Shown: piece after piece, positions 10,430-18,605 of the stretch
Layout: every line of letters begins with the position of its first letter
Numbering within the stretch: the first letter of the stretch is position 1
DNA from: Salinisphaera sp. UBA6602
Lineage (GTDB): Bacteria > Pseudomonadota > Gammaproteobacteria > Nevskiales > Salinisphaeraceae
Length of the DNA stretch: 38,256 nt
NCBI GenBank assembly: GCA_002433465.1
Contig: DJIE01000104.1
Coordinates: 1 to 38,256 of the forward strand
Direction of reading: 5' to 3'
Notes under the pieces: model-generated
Databases searched by the model: none
What the model was told of the DNA's origin: nothing
Seen by the model: the letters and a program-made list of their open reading frames with translations, nothing else
Program-made: the position numbers and the translations under genes

Positions 10430-11758
10430 CTAGGACAATTCCTGTCTGACGCGCCAGCGAATTGGCACGCCGTCGCCGGGCCGCAGATTGATCCGCGATT
10501 CCAGCATGGGTGGATGTTCGCCGGCATAAACCGGCGTAAAACGGCGCAGCATCGTGACCAGATGCGCCCGCATTTCGGTCATGGCCATATGTTCGCCCAC
10601 GCAGTGGCGTGGGCCGGCGGCAAACGGCATATAGGCAAAGCGTTGTGAAGGCACGCCCTGTTGTAGAAAACGCGCCGGCGAAAAGCAATCCGGCATGCTC
10701 CAGTAGGTCGGATCGCGATGCAGAACATAGGGGCTGATCAGAATCTGATCGCCTGCCGCGATCTCGTAATCACCGAATGCGTCGGCTTCGACGGCGCGGC
10801 GCGACAGCAGCCAGCCCGGCGGATACAGCCGCAGCGTCTCATGGATCACGGCATCGATGAAGCGCAGCCGATCACTGGCGTGGTCGACCAGACCGGGGAT
10901 GTCCTGCTCGTCCAGCGCGTCGACCTCTGCCTGAGCCCGCGCGCAGACCTCGGGGTGGCGCGCGATTTCGTACCAGGCCCAGGCCAGAGCGCTGGCCGTG
11001 GTTTCATGGCCGGCCACGATCAGCGTCATCACCTCATCGACCAACGCACGCCGGCTCATGGCCTCGCCATCCCGGTCGCGGGCAGCCAGCAGATGCCCCA
11101 GAAAATCGAAGGGCCGCTCGTCGCTGTCTTCGCGCGTATCGATAATCGATTCCACGACCCGGCCGAGCCGATGAAAGCGGGCGGCGAAACGCAGATCCCG
11201 GGTCGCCTCTTCGCTGAGCAGCGAAAAGGGGTTGCTCGCGCCCTCGACCAGCCGGGAGTAGTCGGCGCCGAAGATGGATTTGAGCACGATCACCAGCGTC
11301 AGTTCACTGATATGCGCAGCGACATCGACCGCTGTGTCGTCGCATGCCGCTGCACGCCATCGCTCGGCCAGGGCAAGGTTCTCGTGCCCGATCATGGCGT
11401 TGAAGTCGGCCAGCCGACGCGGCTTGAACGCAGGCTGGATGAGCCGACGCTGGCGCGTCCAGAACGCGCCCTCACTGACCATGATGCCTTCGCCGAGCAA
11501 CAGCCGAACGCGATCCAGACCCAGGCCCTTGCCATAGCGTGCGGCGCGCCGAACCATGATGTGCTGCACGAAGGCCGGGTCATGCACGACCCAGCGGCGC
11601 GCGCCGCCCTGCGGCGCGGGGATGCGATACACCGGCCCGTATACGTGCTGCCAACGCACGAGCATGCGCCGCGTTGCATCATCCGGCGCGACATCGAACG
11701 GCGCGCACGGGCCGGCCTTATCGGCGGCAGAGACAATATCGGATAGGCTGCTGGACAT
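10430..11758 (-). CDS. Cytochrome P450
   Basis: A 442-residue soluble P450. Landmarks in order: C-helix W100 and R104 (FWTRQRR), I-helix oxygen-activation motif AGHETT (249-254), K-helix ExxR (Glu307-Arg310, ETLRLYPPG) and the heme loop FAAGPRHCVGE with thiolate ligand Cys386. The C-helix region LLGEGIMVSEGAFWTRQRRLIQPAF resembles the bacterial relatives of CYP4-type fatty acid hydroxylases, but assigning a CYP family needs a search. No reductase or ferredoxin gene is nearby, so electrons must come from elsewhere. The gene is first in a two-gene operon with the FAAL-carrier protein, which suggests the substrate may be a fatty acyl chain held on the carrier. The neighbouring divergent gene, 80 nt away, is a phosphopantetheinyl transferase. 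Confidence 0.93.
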   Translation of the reverse strand: MSSSLSDIVSAADKAGPCAPFDVAPDDATRRMLVRWQHVYGPVYRIPAPQGGARRWVVHDPAFVQHIMVRRAARYGKGLGLDRVRLLLGEGIMVSEGAFWTRQRRLIQPAFKPRRLADFNAMIGHENLALAERWRAAACDDTAVDVAAHISELTLVIVLKSIFGADYSRLVEGASNPFSLLSEEATRDLRFAARFHRLGRVVESIIDTREDSDERPFDFLGHLLAARDRDGEAMSRRALVDEVMTLIVAGHETTASALAWAWYEIARHPEVCARAQAEVDALDEQDIPGLVDHASDRLRFIDAVIHETLRLYPPGWLLSRRAVEADAFGDYEIAAGDQILISPYVLHRDPTYWSMPDCFSPARFLQQGVPSQRFAYMPFAAGPRHCVGEHMAMTEMRAHLVTMLRRFTPVYAGEHPPMLESRINLRPGDGVPIRWRVRQELS

Positions 11759-11838
11759 CTGGGTACGACCCGGTCGATACGCGGCCCCTGTCTCCTGGGC
11801 AAACGGCTGCGCGGCTTGGACTCAAATCGGTTGTTTTT

Positions 11839-12504
11839 ATGTTACGTGTATTTTACACCTTCCTGGGTACACGCGATCAAGTACTGCTGGCCGAACGGCG
11901 ACCGTACGACCCGCCGGCCTACCGAGAACGCATCGATCGCATGGCAGACGACGGCGCACGCAGCCGCACGCGGGCCGGGCTTTGGTTACTGGATCAGCTG
12001 CTGACTGCGGCCGGCCATGCCGAGAACACGCTAGAACACATCGGTTTCAGCGCCAGTGGCCAGCCGCGCATTCACGGCGTCCCGTCATTCAGCATTTCCC
12101 ACAGCGAGCGGCTCGTCGCCTGTGCGCTGAGCGACGAGGCAAGCATTGGTCTGGACGTGGAATACCGGCGCCTGCGCGACATGCAGCGCATGGCGCGACT
12201 GCTCGACACGGCTGAACGCACCCACGTCGAACATACGCCGCTGGCGTTCTTCGACTACTGGTGTGCCCGCGAGGCCACGGTCAAGGCCAGTGGCCGGGTC
12301 GGCCTCAAGCGCATTCGGGCATTGAAGCTGGCCGGTGAGACGGCCAGGCTCGACGAACGGGACTGGCACCTGCAGGCGCTGGATCTGGATGCCGGCTATG
12401 CGGCCTGTCTGGCCAGCGACCGCCCGATCGGACCGGTCGATCTACGTGAGCTCAGTCTTCCCGGCCGAGAAAATACAGGCCCGCATAAATCTTCGGATCA
12501 ATGA
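11839..12504 (+). CDS. 4'-phosphopantetheinyl transferase, Sfp type
   Basis: A 221-residue enzyme that transfers the phosphopantetheine arm of CoA to the serine of a carrier protein. It shows the Sfp-superfamily motifs: FSISHSERLVACALS, IGLDVE (magnesium-binding Asp and Glu) and WCAREATVKASG, a version of W-x2-KEA-x3-K with Arg in place of the first Lys. The frame is open upstream across the divergent promoter and into the P450 gene, but the ATG at 11839 is the first sensible start; its ribosome binding site is poor (GGTTGTTTTT). The likely client is the carrier domain of the FAAL protein encoded two genes away. The 3' end overlaps the convergent Nudix gene by 53 nt. The family call is firm; the client is inferred from position. 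Confidence 0.9.
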   Translation: MLRVFYTFLGTRDQVLLAERRPYDPPAYRERIDRMADDGARSRTRAGLWLLDQLLTAAGHAENTLEHIGFSASGQPRIHGVPSFSISHSERLVACALSDEASIGLDVEYRRLRDMQRMARLLDTAERTHVEHTPLAFFDYWCAREATVKASGRVGLKRIRALKLAGETARLDERDWHLQALDLDAGYAACLASDRPIGPVDLRELSLPGRENTGPHKSSDQ

Positions 12505-12976
12505 TCTTGCCCTGGGCCTCGCGTTCGACCAGCCAGGCCTCCACGTCGCCCAGCGGTATCGCATGCGGAATGATGTCTTCGCTGTCATCGCCGCCGCCGG
12601 CATCGACCCGCGTGACCCGACCGGCCCGATAGAAGCTCAGTGTTTCGCTGGACAACCCGGCGCTGGGCGGGCCTTCGGCAAGAAACGTCATGCCCTGCGC
12701 GCGATAGCCGGTTTCCTCTTCCAGCTCGCGTATCGCGGCCAGCTCCATGGCTTCGTCTTCGGCACCCGCGATGTCGCCGACCAGACCGGCTGGCAGCTCG
12801 ATCACATCGGCCTGAAGCGGCAGCCGCGGCTGCTCGACGAGCAGCAGTTCATCGTCATCGGTCACGGCCACGATCACGACCACGCCACGGGCGTTGACGC
12901 GTTCCACATATTCCCAGTGGTCGCGCCGTTTAAGACGCAGGAATTCGCCTTCGTAAAGGGTGCGATCGGCAGACAT
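12452..12976 (-). CDS. Nudix hydrolase (ADP-ribose/nucleoside-diphosphate-sugar pyrophosphatase-like)
   Basis: A 174-residue Nudix protein. The Nudix box reads EAMELAAIRELEEETGY, giving the E-x7-REL-x-EE-x-G core that binds the metal; it follows ELPAGLVGD, the usual beta-strand entry in ADP-ribose pyrophosphatases and their relatives. The N-terminal segment with VVVIVAVTDDDELLLVEQPR also fits that group. Probable action is cleavage of a nucleoside diphosphate linked to another moiety, such as ADP-ribose, as housecleaning; the exact substrate cannot be told. The frame begins nine codons earlier with GTG, but the ATG at 12976 is preferred. It overlaps the end of the phosphopantetheinyl transferase gene tail to tail by 53 nt. 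The gene upstream on the same strand is a metallophosphoesterase 84 nt away. Confidence 0.88.
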   Translation of the reverse strand: MSADRTLYEGEFLRLKRRDHWEYVERVNARGVVVIVAVTDDDELLLVEQPRLPLQADVIELPAGLVGDIAGAEDEAMELAAIRELEEETGYRAQGMTFLAEGPPSAGLSSETLSFYRAGRVTRVDAGGGDDSEDIIPHAIPLGDVEAWLVEREAQGKIIDPKIYAGLYFLGRED

Positions 12977-13060
12977 ATCGGTGTTGGGGCTCGTGAACAA
13001 CACCGCCAGTTTAACCGCAGCCGCCGCCGCGTTGGTGCTGCTACAGCGTGCCGTGGGTGG

Positions 13061-13873
13061 TCAGGCCACGCGCAACGGGTGGACGTTGCTGGGCTTGATC
13101 GTGTCCTTGATATCGTTCCAGTAGACGATTTCCATACGCCCGTCGAAGTGCTCGACCAGCGCGCTGGCCGATTCCACCCAGTCGCCGGAGTTGTAATAGC
13201 TCACGCCTTCGATGGTCTTCATCTCGGCATGGTGAATATGCCCACAGACCACGCCGTCGAAGCCGCGACGCCGACACTCGTGGGCCACCGCCTTTTCGAA
13301 CTCGCTGATGAAGTTCACTGCCGATTTGACCTGGTGCTTGGCATAGGCCGACAGAGAGAAATAGGGATAGCCCAGCCGTGCCCGCGCATTGTTGAAGTAG
13401 CGATTGACGCGCAGCAGCGTCACATAGGCCACGTCGCCGATACGGGCCACCCAGCGGTGGTAGCGGGTCACCACGTCGAACAGATCGCCATGGATGATGA
13501 ACAGCTTGCGGTCGTCGGCGGTCACGTGGACGGCATCGTTGACGATCTGGATATTGCCCATCTTCAGTTCGTAGTCGACGAACTTGCGCAGGAAATCGTC
13601 GTGGTTGCCGGTCACATAGTAGACCTGCGTACCGCGTCGCGACTTGGTCAGGATACGGCGGATGACGTTGGTATGCTCCTGCGGCCAGAAGAACGTCGAG
13701 CGCAGCCGCCAGCCGTCGATGATATCGCCGACCAGATACAGCTTCTCGCACTCGCAGTGCTTGAGAAACGACGACAGCGCCTCGGCCTGGCTGCCGGCCG
13801 TGCCCAGATGTGCGTCCGAAATGAATACGCTGCGATAACGTAGCGGCGGGCGTTGCGTGTTGTCTTTTGGCAT
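13061..13873 (-). CDS. LpxH-like metallophosphoesterase (UDP-2,3-diacylglucosamine diphosphatase family)
   Basis: A 270-residue calcineurin-like phosphoesterase. All metal-binding motifs are intact: ISDAHLGT, LVGDIIDGW, VTGNHDD, IIHGDLFD and CGHIHHAEM. The order and spacing match the UDP-2,3-diacylglucosamine hydrolase family, whose founding member LpxH cleaves the pyrophosphate of the lipid A precursor. This longer form, with WRLRSTFFWPQEHTNVIRRI after the second motif, belongs to the LpxH2-like paralogues, for which lipid A work is less certain. I chose the ATG at 13873; the extra 14 codons upstream look non-coding. It is divergent from purD across 185 nt. Probable location is the inner membrane surface, facing the cytoplasm. 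Confidence 0.85.
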   Translation of the reverse strand: MPKDNTQRPPLRYRSVFISDAHLGTAGSQAEALSSFLKHCECEKLYLVGDIIDGWRLRSTFFWPQEHTNVIRRILTKSRRGTQVYYVTGNHDDFLRKFVDYELKMGNIQIVNDAVHVTADDRKLFIIHGDLFDVVTRYHRWVARIGDVAYVTLLRVNRYFNNARARLGYPYFSLSAYAKHQVKSAVNFISEFEKAVAHECRRRGFDGVVCGHIHHAEMKTIEGVSYYNSGDWVESASALVEHFDGRMEIVYWNDIKDTIKPSNVHPLRVA

Positions 13874-14058
13874 GGCCTGTTCCGGTAACGGATTCGGTTG
13901 CAGCCTAGAACGCACAAATCACGGTTCGGTGACGCTTTAATGGCGTTTTCATGACAGGCCGGTACGAACTCTTTCAGAAACGCTTTTGCTAAGCTTCGCC
14001 GCAGGCGCCCCTCGGGCCGCACCGCGGCAGCATTTCTTTCTCGACGACAAGACAACAG

Positions 14059-15375
14059 ATGACAGCGAAACGACACCGGGTTCTTATCGTGGGTAACGGC
14101 GGGCGCGAACATGCGCTGGCAACCAAGATCGCGGCCTCGCCGCGGGTCGACCAGCTGTATGTGGCACCCGGCAATGCCGGCACGGCCCGTATGCCCGGCG
14201 TCGAGAATATTGCGCTTGCCGCCACCGATATCGATGCGCTGCGCGATTTCGCCCTAGACAACGCCATATCCCTGACCGTAGTCGGCCCCGAAGCGCCGCT
14301 GGCCGCGGGCATCGTGGACTGCTTCGAGCAGGCTGGCCTGGCTTGTTTCGGCCCGGGCCGCGACGCGGCGCGCCTGGAAGCCAGCAAGGCGTTCTCGAAG
14401 GATTTCCTGGCCCGCCACGCGATTCCGACCGCCGACTATGCGGTCTTCAGCGAATACGATCAGGCGGCCGCCTATATTCGCGACGTGGGCGCGCCCATCG
14501 TGGTCAAGGCCGACGGCTTGGCCGCCGGCAAGGGCGTTTTCCTCGCCGATAGCGAACAGACAGCCCTCGCCGCGGCGCGCGACATGCTCGAAGACAACGC
14601 CTTTGGCGACTCCGGCGCCCGTATCGTGGTCGAACGCTTCCTCACCGGCGAAGAAGCCAGCTTCATTGCCCTGGTCGACGGCAAGAACATCCTGCCGCTG
14701 GCCAGCTCCCAGGATCACAAGGCCGCCTACGATGGCGATACCGGCCCCAATACCGGCGGCATGGGCGCCTATTCTCCGGCCCCGGTCATGACCGACGCCA
14801 TTTTCGAGCGCGTGATGGCCGACGTCATCGAACCGACCGTGGCCGGCATGGCGGCCGACGGCAACGCCTTTACCGGCTTTCTCTATGCCGGCCTGATGAT
14901 CGACGAGGCCGGCGACGCCCGCGTGCTCGAATTCAACGTTCGTCTGGGCGACCCCGAAACCCAGCCCATCCTCATGCGCCTGCAAAGCGATCTGGTGGAC
15001 CTTATCGAAGCGGCACTGGATGCCCGGCTCGACCAGGTCGAGGCCGAATGGGATACGCGCGCCGCGCTGGGCGTGGTGATGGCGGCCGGCGGCTACCCCG
15101 GCAGCTATGACAAGGGTGACGAAATCACCGGCCTGGAGGCCGCCGAGGCGGCCGGCGCACAGGTATTTCATGCCGGCACCCGACTGGCCGATAACGATAG
15201 GGTGGTGACCGACGGCGGACGCGTACTATGTGTCTGCGCCCTCGGCGATGACGTTGCCCAGGCCCAGTCACGCGCCTATGCTGGGGTCGAAAAAATAAGC
15301 TGGCGCAAGGCGATGTGTCGTCGTGATATCGGTCATCGGGCGATATCGCGCGATGACTCGTCGGCGCCACAATGA
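14059..15375 (+). CDS. purD: Phosphoribosylamine-glycine ligase (GAR synthetase)
   Basis: A 438-residue ATP-grasp enzyme catalysing the second step of purine synthesis: phosphoribosylamine plus glycine plus ATP give glycinamide ribonucleotide. Signatures run through the protein: GNGGREHALA at the N-terminus, GPGRDAARLEASKAFSK, VVKADGLAAGKGVF (ATP-binding), SSQDHKAAYDGDTGPNTGGMGAYSPAPV and FNVRLGDPETQ (metal binding). Length is slightly above the usual 420-430 because of a short polar tail after the conserved IGHRAI. There is no purH next to it, unlike in E. coli. Its stop overlaps an upstream in-frame ATG of the protease gene, so it may be transcribed together with the following three-gene operon, although their functions are unrelated. 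Confidence 0.96.
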   Translation: MTAKRHRVLIVGNGGREHALATKIAASPRVDQLYVAPGNAGTARMPGVENIALAATDIDALRDFALDNAISLTVVGPEAPLAAGIVDCFEQAGLACFGPGRDAARLEASKAFSKDFLARHAIPTADYAVFSEYDQAAAYIRDVGAPIVVKADGLAAGKGVFLADSEQTALAAARDMLEDNAFGDSGARIVVERFLTGEEASFIALVDGKNILPLASSQDHKAAYDGDTGPNTGGMGAYSPAPVMTDAIFERVMADVIEPTVAGMAADGNAFTGFLYAGLMIDEAGDARVLEFNVRLGDPETQPILMRLQSDLVDLIEAALDARLDQVEAEWDTRAALGVVMAAGGYPGSYDKGDEITGLEAAEAAGAQVFHAGTRLADNDRVVTDGGRVLCVCALGDDVAQAQSRAYAGVEKISWRKAMCRRDIGHRAISRDDSSAPQ

Positions 15376-15431
15376 ACGATAATCAACAAGACCTGCCTTT
15401 TCGCGATCAGACTGTTCCAAGGAATCCAGTG

Positions 15432-15992
15432 ATGAAATCGACTCGTTTCGTGAGCCGTATGTGCCTCTTGTGTGTTCTGCTGGTTATGGCAGCAGCCAGC
15501 CAGGCAGCCACCGAAAAGACGGTCTATGGCTGGGTGGAGAAGGCGCAGCTCGTGCCCTGGGGCGTGACCCTCAAGGCCAAGCTCGATACCGGCGCGCTCA
15601 CTTCGTCGCTACACGCCACGAATATCGAAAAGTTCGAAAAGGACGACGACACCTGGGTGCGATTCACGACGCGCGTGGAAGATCAGCGCACCAAGGAAAT
15701 GGTGGAAAAGAAGTTCGAGCGCCCGCTCTATCGCGAACTCGAGGTCACCGGCGCCGGCGGTAGCGACGAGCGCCCGGTCGTGCTGCTCGATGTCTGCATG
15801 AACAACACGATCTACGAAGAACAGTTTTCTCTGCGCGATCGCGGCGACATGATCTACCCGCTGCTGCTGGGCCGGCGCACCATCCGCCATCTCGGGCTGA
15901 TCGACGTCAGCAAGAGCTTTCTCAACGAGCCCGAATGCGACCACGACTCCAAGGTCGTCGAACACAAGAAAGATTCCGATTCCGACGACTGA
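15432..15992 (+). CDS. Exported retropepsin-like protease (RimK-associated 'ATP-dependent Zn protease' family)
   Basis: A 186-residue protein of the family labelled ATP-dependent zinc protease (COG4067), which is structurally a retropepsin-like aspartic protease. Residues 1-26 form a signal peptide (MKSTRFVSRM, hydrophobic core, ASQAA). The mature part contains KAKLDTGALTSSLHA with the catalytic Asp52 of the D-T-G-A motif, and PLLLGRRTIRHLGL, which corresponds to the second conserved block (normally LLGR..L). The tail is highly acidic (DSDSDD). The start at 15432 is favoured over an earlier ATG at 15372 because it has an AAGGA binding site and places the signal peptide correctly. The next two genes encode a 7TM/transglutaminase protein and a RimK-like ligase; these three families recur together. 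Inferred role: periplasmic trimming or removal of a peptide tag. Confidence 0.85.
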   Translation: MKSTRFVSRMCLLCVLLVMAAASQAATEKTVYGWVEKAQLVPWGVTLKAKLDTGALTSSLHATNIEKFEKDDDTWVRFTTRVEDQRTKEMVEKKFERPLYRELEVTGAGGSDERPVVLLDVCMNNTIYEEQFSLRDRGDMIYPLLLGRRTIRHLGLIDVSKSFLNEPECDHDSKVVEHKKDSDSDD

Positions 15993-16008
15993 ACGGCCCG
16001 ACATTTAA

Positions 16009-17550
16009 GTGAAAGACCTTCATCTCAAGACGCTCGCGCTGTTTCTCAGCGTCGTTGCCATCGCGCTGTGCTTCTACAAGACGGAGCGTCTCGGCGTGCC
16101 GCTGACGCCGCAGTCCAGCGCCCAGGTGTGGACCGCCGAAGCCACGGTTCGATTCGATGGCCAGGATCGATCCGCCAAGATCAATCTGGCGGTGCCCAAG
16201 GCGCCACCGGGTTTCTCGGTACTCGACGAGAACTTCATCTCGGCCGGCTACGGCCTGGCCACCAACGACCTCGGCGCCAATCGGGTGGTTCAATGGGCCG
16301 CACGTAACCTCAGCGGCCAGCAGACACTCTACTACCGCGTCGTGCTCACCGAAGACAGCGACGCGCATCGCGATCGAACCGAGCCTACGCCGACCTATCC
16401 CGACATTCCCGAGTATTCGGACCCGGAACGGGCAGCGGTGTTCACCCTGCTCGACAGCGTGCGCTCGCGCTCGGCGGATACGGCCTCCTTCGCCCACGAG
16501 CTGCTGCGCCGCTTCAACGATCCCACCCCGGAAGCCGAGGTGAAGGTTCTACGCGATGAGTCCTCGGATGCGACCGCCCAGGTCAAGCAGATCCAGCATA
16601 TCCTTGCCGGTGCCCGCATCCCCTCGCGTATTGCCCATGTGCTGCCGCTGGCCGGCAGTCTGCGCCACGGCAGCCTGACGCCCTGGCTCGAGGTCTACAA
16701 CGGCGAACGCTGGCTGGCCTTCAACCCGCGCACCGGCGCCGCCGGTTTTCCGGCCGATGCGCTGGTGTGGTATTCCGGTGACATGCCGCTGGTGGATATC
16801 GAAGGCGCCGACAACGCCAGCGTACAATTCTCCGCCCTGCGCACGTCCCGCGATGTGATGGGCCTGGCACAGCAGCGTGCCCGGCTGATCAACTCCGACG
16901 TGCTCGAATACTCGCTGCTGTCACTGCCGATCGCGACCCAGAACACCTACAAGATTCTGCTCACCGTGCCGCTGGGCGCGCTGGTGGTGGTACTGCTGCG
17001 CAACTTCATCGGCCTGCGCACCTTCGGTACGTTCATGCCGGTACTGATCGCGCTGGCCTTTCGCGAGACCGAACTGCTCTGGGGCTGCATCCTGTTCACG
17101 GTGCTCGTCGCCCTGGGCCTGATCGTGCGCTTCTATCTCGAGCGGCTGAAACTGCTGCTCGTGCCCAGACTGGCCTCGATGCTCACGATCGTGATTCTGC
17201 TCATGGCCGGCGTGTCGGTCATCAGCCACAAGCTCGGCATGGAGCACGGGCTCTCGATCGCGTTGTTCCCGATGGTGATCCTGGCGATGACCATCGAACG
17301 CATGTCGATCGTCTGGGACGAAAACGGGCCGAAGGATGCCCTGCTGTCCGGCTTCGGCAGCCTGGCGGTCGCAGCCGTCGGTTTCGTGGTGATGACCCAC
17401 CCGCTGGCAGAATATCTGGCCTTCGTCTTCCCCGAGCTGCTGCTGCTGGTACTGGCGTTCACCCTGCTGGCCGGGCGCTATACCGGCTATCGTGTCTCCG
17501 AGCTGTGGCGCTTCCGCGCCTCGGCCCGGGCGATCACGAACAAGCAATGA
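16009..17550 (+). CDS. Inactive transglutaminase / 7TM (UUP1-type) membrane protein
   Basis: A 513-residue inner membrane protein starting with GTG at 16009. An N-terminal anchor (residues about 7-22, LALFLSVVAIALCF) is followed by a long extracytoplasmic part of roughly 280 residues. Within it, residues 190-250 fit a transglutaminase-like fold, but the catalytic triad is lost: the Cys position reads AGARIPSRIAHV, His is replaced in TPWLEVYNG and the third residue is Asn in AFNPRTG. The C-terminal 200 residues hold about seven hydrophobic helices, from YKILLTVPLGALVVVLL to FPELLLLVLAFTLLAGRYTGY. This architecture is known as the UUP1-type 7TM with inactive transglutaminase. The downstream ligase gene overlaps its stop (ATGA). 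Probable role: bind or present a peptide substrate on the outer face of the inner membrane to the partner enzymes. Confidence 0.88.
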   Translation: MKDLHLKTLALFLSVVAIALCFYKTERLGVPLTPQSSAQVWTAEATVRFDGQDRSAKINLAVPKAPPGFSVLDENFISAGYGLATNDLGANRVVQWAARNLSGQQTLYYRVVLTEDSDAHRDRTEPTPTYPDIPEYSDPERAAVFTLLDSVRSRSADTASFAHELLRRFNDPTPEAEVKVLRDESSDATAQVKQIQHILAGARIPSRIAHVLPLAGSLRHGSLTPWLEVYNGERWLAFNPRTGAAGFPADALVWYSGDMPLVDIEGADNASVQFSALRTSRDVMGLAQQRARLINSDVLEYSLLSLPIATQNTYKILLTVPLGALVVVLLRNFIGLRTFGTFMPVLIALAFRETELLWGCILFTVLVALGLIVRFYLERLKLLLVPRLASMLTIVILLMAGVSVISHKLGMEHGLSIALFPMVILAMTIERMSIVWDENGPKDALLSGFGSLAVAAVGFVVMTHPLAEYLAFVFPELLLLVLAFTLLAGRYTGYRVSELWRFRASARAITNKQ

Positions 17551-18548
17551 GCGGCCTGGGACGCGGTTGGCGCAGCCGGCTGCGGCTGCTGCGGCGCAAC
17601 CCGCCGCTGCGCATGCCGTCGACGCTCAGGGAGCTGGGCATCCTCGGCATGAACGAGCGCAACGGCGACTACATCAGCATCTACAACAAGCGCAAGTACT
17701 ATCCGCTGGTCGACGACAAGCTCAAGACCAAACAGCTGGCCCTGGAAGCCGGCATCGCCACGCCGCAGCTGTATGGCGTAATCGAGATCGAACATCAGGT
17801 GCGCGAGCTCGACACGATTCTGGGCGATCACCAGGACTTCGTGATCAAGCCGGCCCAGGGCTCGGGCGGCAGCGGCATCATGGTTATCGGCGGCCGACGC
17901 GGCAATCAGTTCCTGCGCTCTTCGGGCGTGAGCGTATCCCGCAGCGAGCTCGAGCACTTCATCTCGAACGTGCTGTCGGGCATGTACAGCCTGGGCGGCC
18001 TGCCCGACAAGGCGATCATCGAGTATCGCGTCAAACCGCATGCGGTCTTCGACGTCGTGAGCTTTCAAGGGGTGCCCGATATTCGCACGATCGTGTTCCG
18101 CGGCATCCCGATCGCCAGCATGGTGCGTCTACCCACGCGTCAGTCGGACGGCAAGGCCAATCTGCATCAGGGCGCGATCGGCGCCGGCATCGATCTGGCC
18201 AGCGGCTGCACGGTCGACGGGGTATGGTTCAACAGCGTGCTGGATTCGCACCCGGATTCGGGCAACGCCGTACGCGGTATCCAGGTACCCGACTGGCAGC
18301 TGCTGCTGGAACTGGCGGCGCGCTCCTACGACCTCACCCAGCTGGGGTATCTGGGCGTGGACGTGGTGCTGGATGCCGAGCACGGGCCGCTGGTACTCGA
18401 GTACAACGCCCGGCCGGGCCTGAATATCCAGCTGGCCAACCAGATGGGCCTGCGTCACCGGCTCGAGAAAGTGCGCGCGATCGAAAAGATACCCAGCTCG
18501 GCGGCAGCACGCGTCGCCCTGGGCCAGGAATTGTTCGGGGAAGGCTAG
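17547..18548 (+). CDS. RimK-like ATP-grasp ligase (alpha-L-glutamate ligase-like)
   Basis: A 333-residue ATP-grasp amino-acid/peptide ligase. The N-terminus LRELGILGMNERNGDYISIYNKRKYYPLVDDK is the signature of the alpha-L-glutamate ligase-like group that travels with 7TM/transglutaminase proteins. ATP-grasp features follow: DFVIKPAQGSGGSGIMVI (phosphate-binding loop), ANLHQGAIGAGID, and GVDVVLDAEHGPLVLEYNARPG with the metal-binding Glu and Asn. Such enzymes form an amide bond between a carboxylate, activated as acyl phosphate, and an amine; the E. coli relative RimK adds glutamates to ribosomal protein S6. Its substrate here is unknown. The ATG at 17547 overlaps the stop of the 7TM gene by 4 nt, so translation is coupled. 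It has no signal peptide and should be cytoplasmic, so the exported partners would act on its product after export. Confidence 0.88.
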   Translation: MSGLGRGWRSRLRLLRRNPPLRMPSTLRELGILGMNERNGDYISIYNKRKYYPLVDDKLKTKQLALEAGIATPQLYGVIEIEHQVRELDTILGDHQDFVIKPAQGSGGSGIMVIGGRRGNQFLRSSGVSVSRSELEHFISNVLSGMYSLGGLPDKAIIEYRVKPHAVFDVVSFQGVPDIRTIVFRGIPIASMVRLPTRQSDGKANLHQGAIGAGIDLASGCTVDGVWFNSVLDSHPDSGNAVRGIQVPDWQLLLELAARSYDLTQLGYLGVDVVLDAEHGPLVLEYNARPGLNIQLANQMGLRHRLEKVRAIEKIPSSAAARVALGQELFGEG

Positions 18549-18550
18549 CC

Positions 18551-18584
18551 GCCCGGCGCCGTCGTTGATCGACGAGCGCCGGGC
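18551..18584. terminator. Strong hairpin between convergent operons, no U-tract
   Basis: Arms 18551-18564 and 18570-18584 pair over 14 bp with one bulged A (18575) around the loop TTGAT. It starts 3 nt after the stop of the ATP-grasp ligase gene and lies 22 nt before the end of the convergent methyltransferase gene. Neither strand shows a T-run, so it may stabilise 3' ends or act with other factors rather than be a classic terminator. Confidence 0.5.
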
Positions 18585-18605
18585 CACGTCTGCGGCGGTC
18601 CGGCT

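Noticed and set aside
13960-14000. PurR-like operator before purD
   Set aside because: GAAACGCTTTTGCT resembles half of a PurR site but does not align with the full palindrome.
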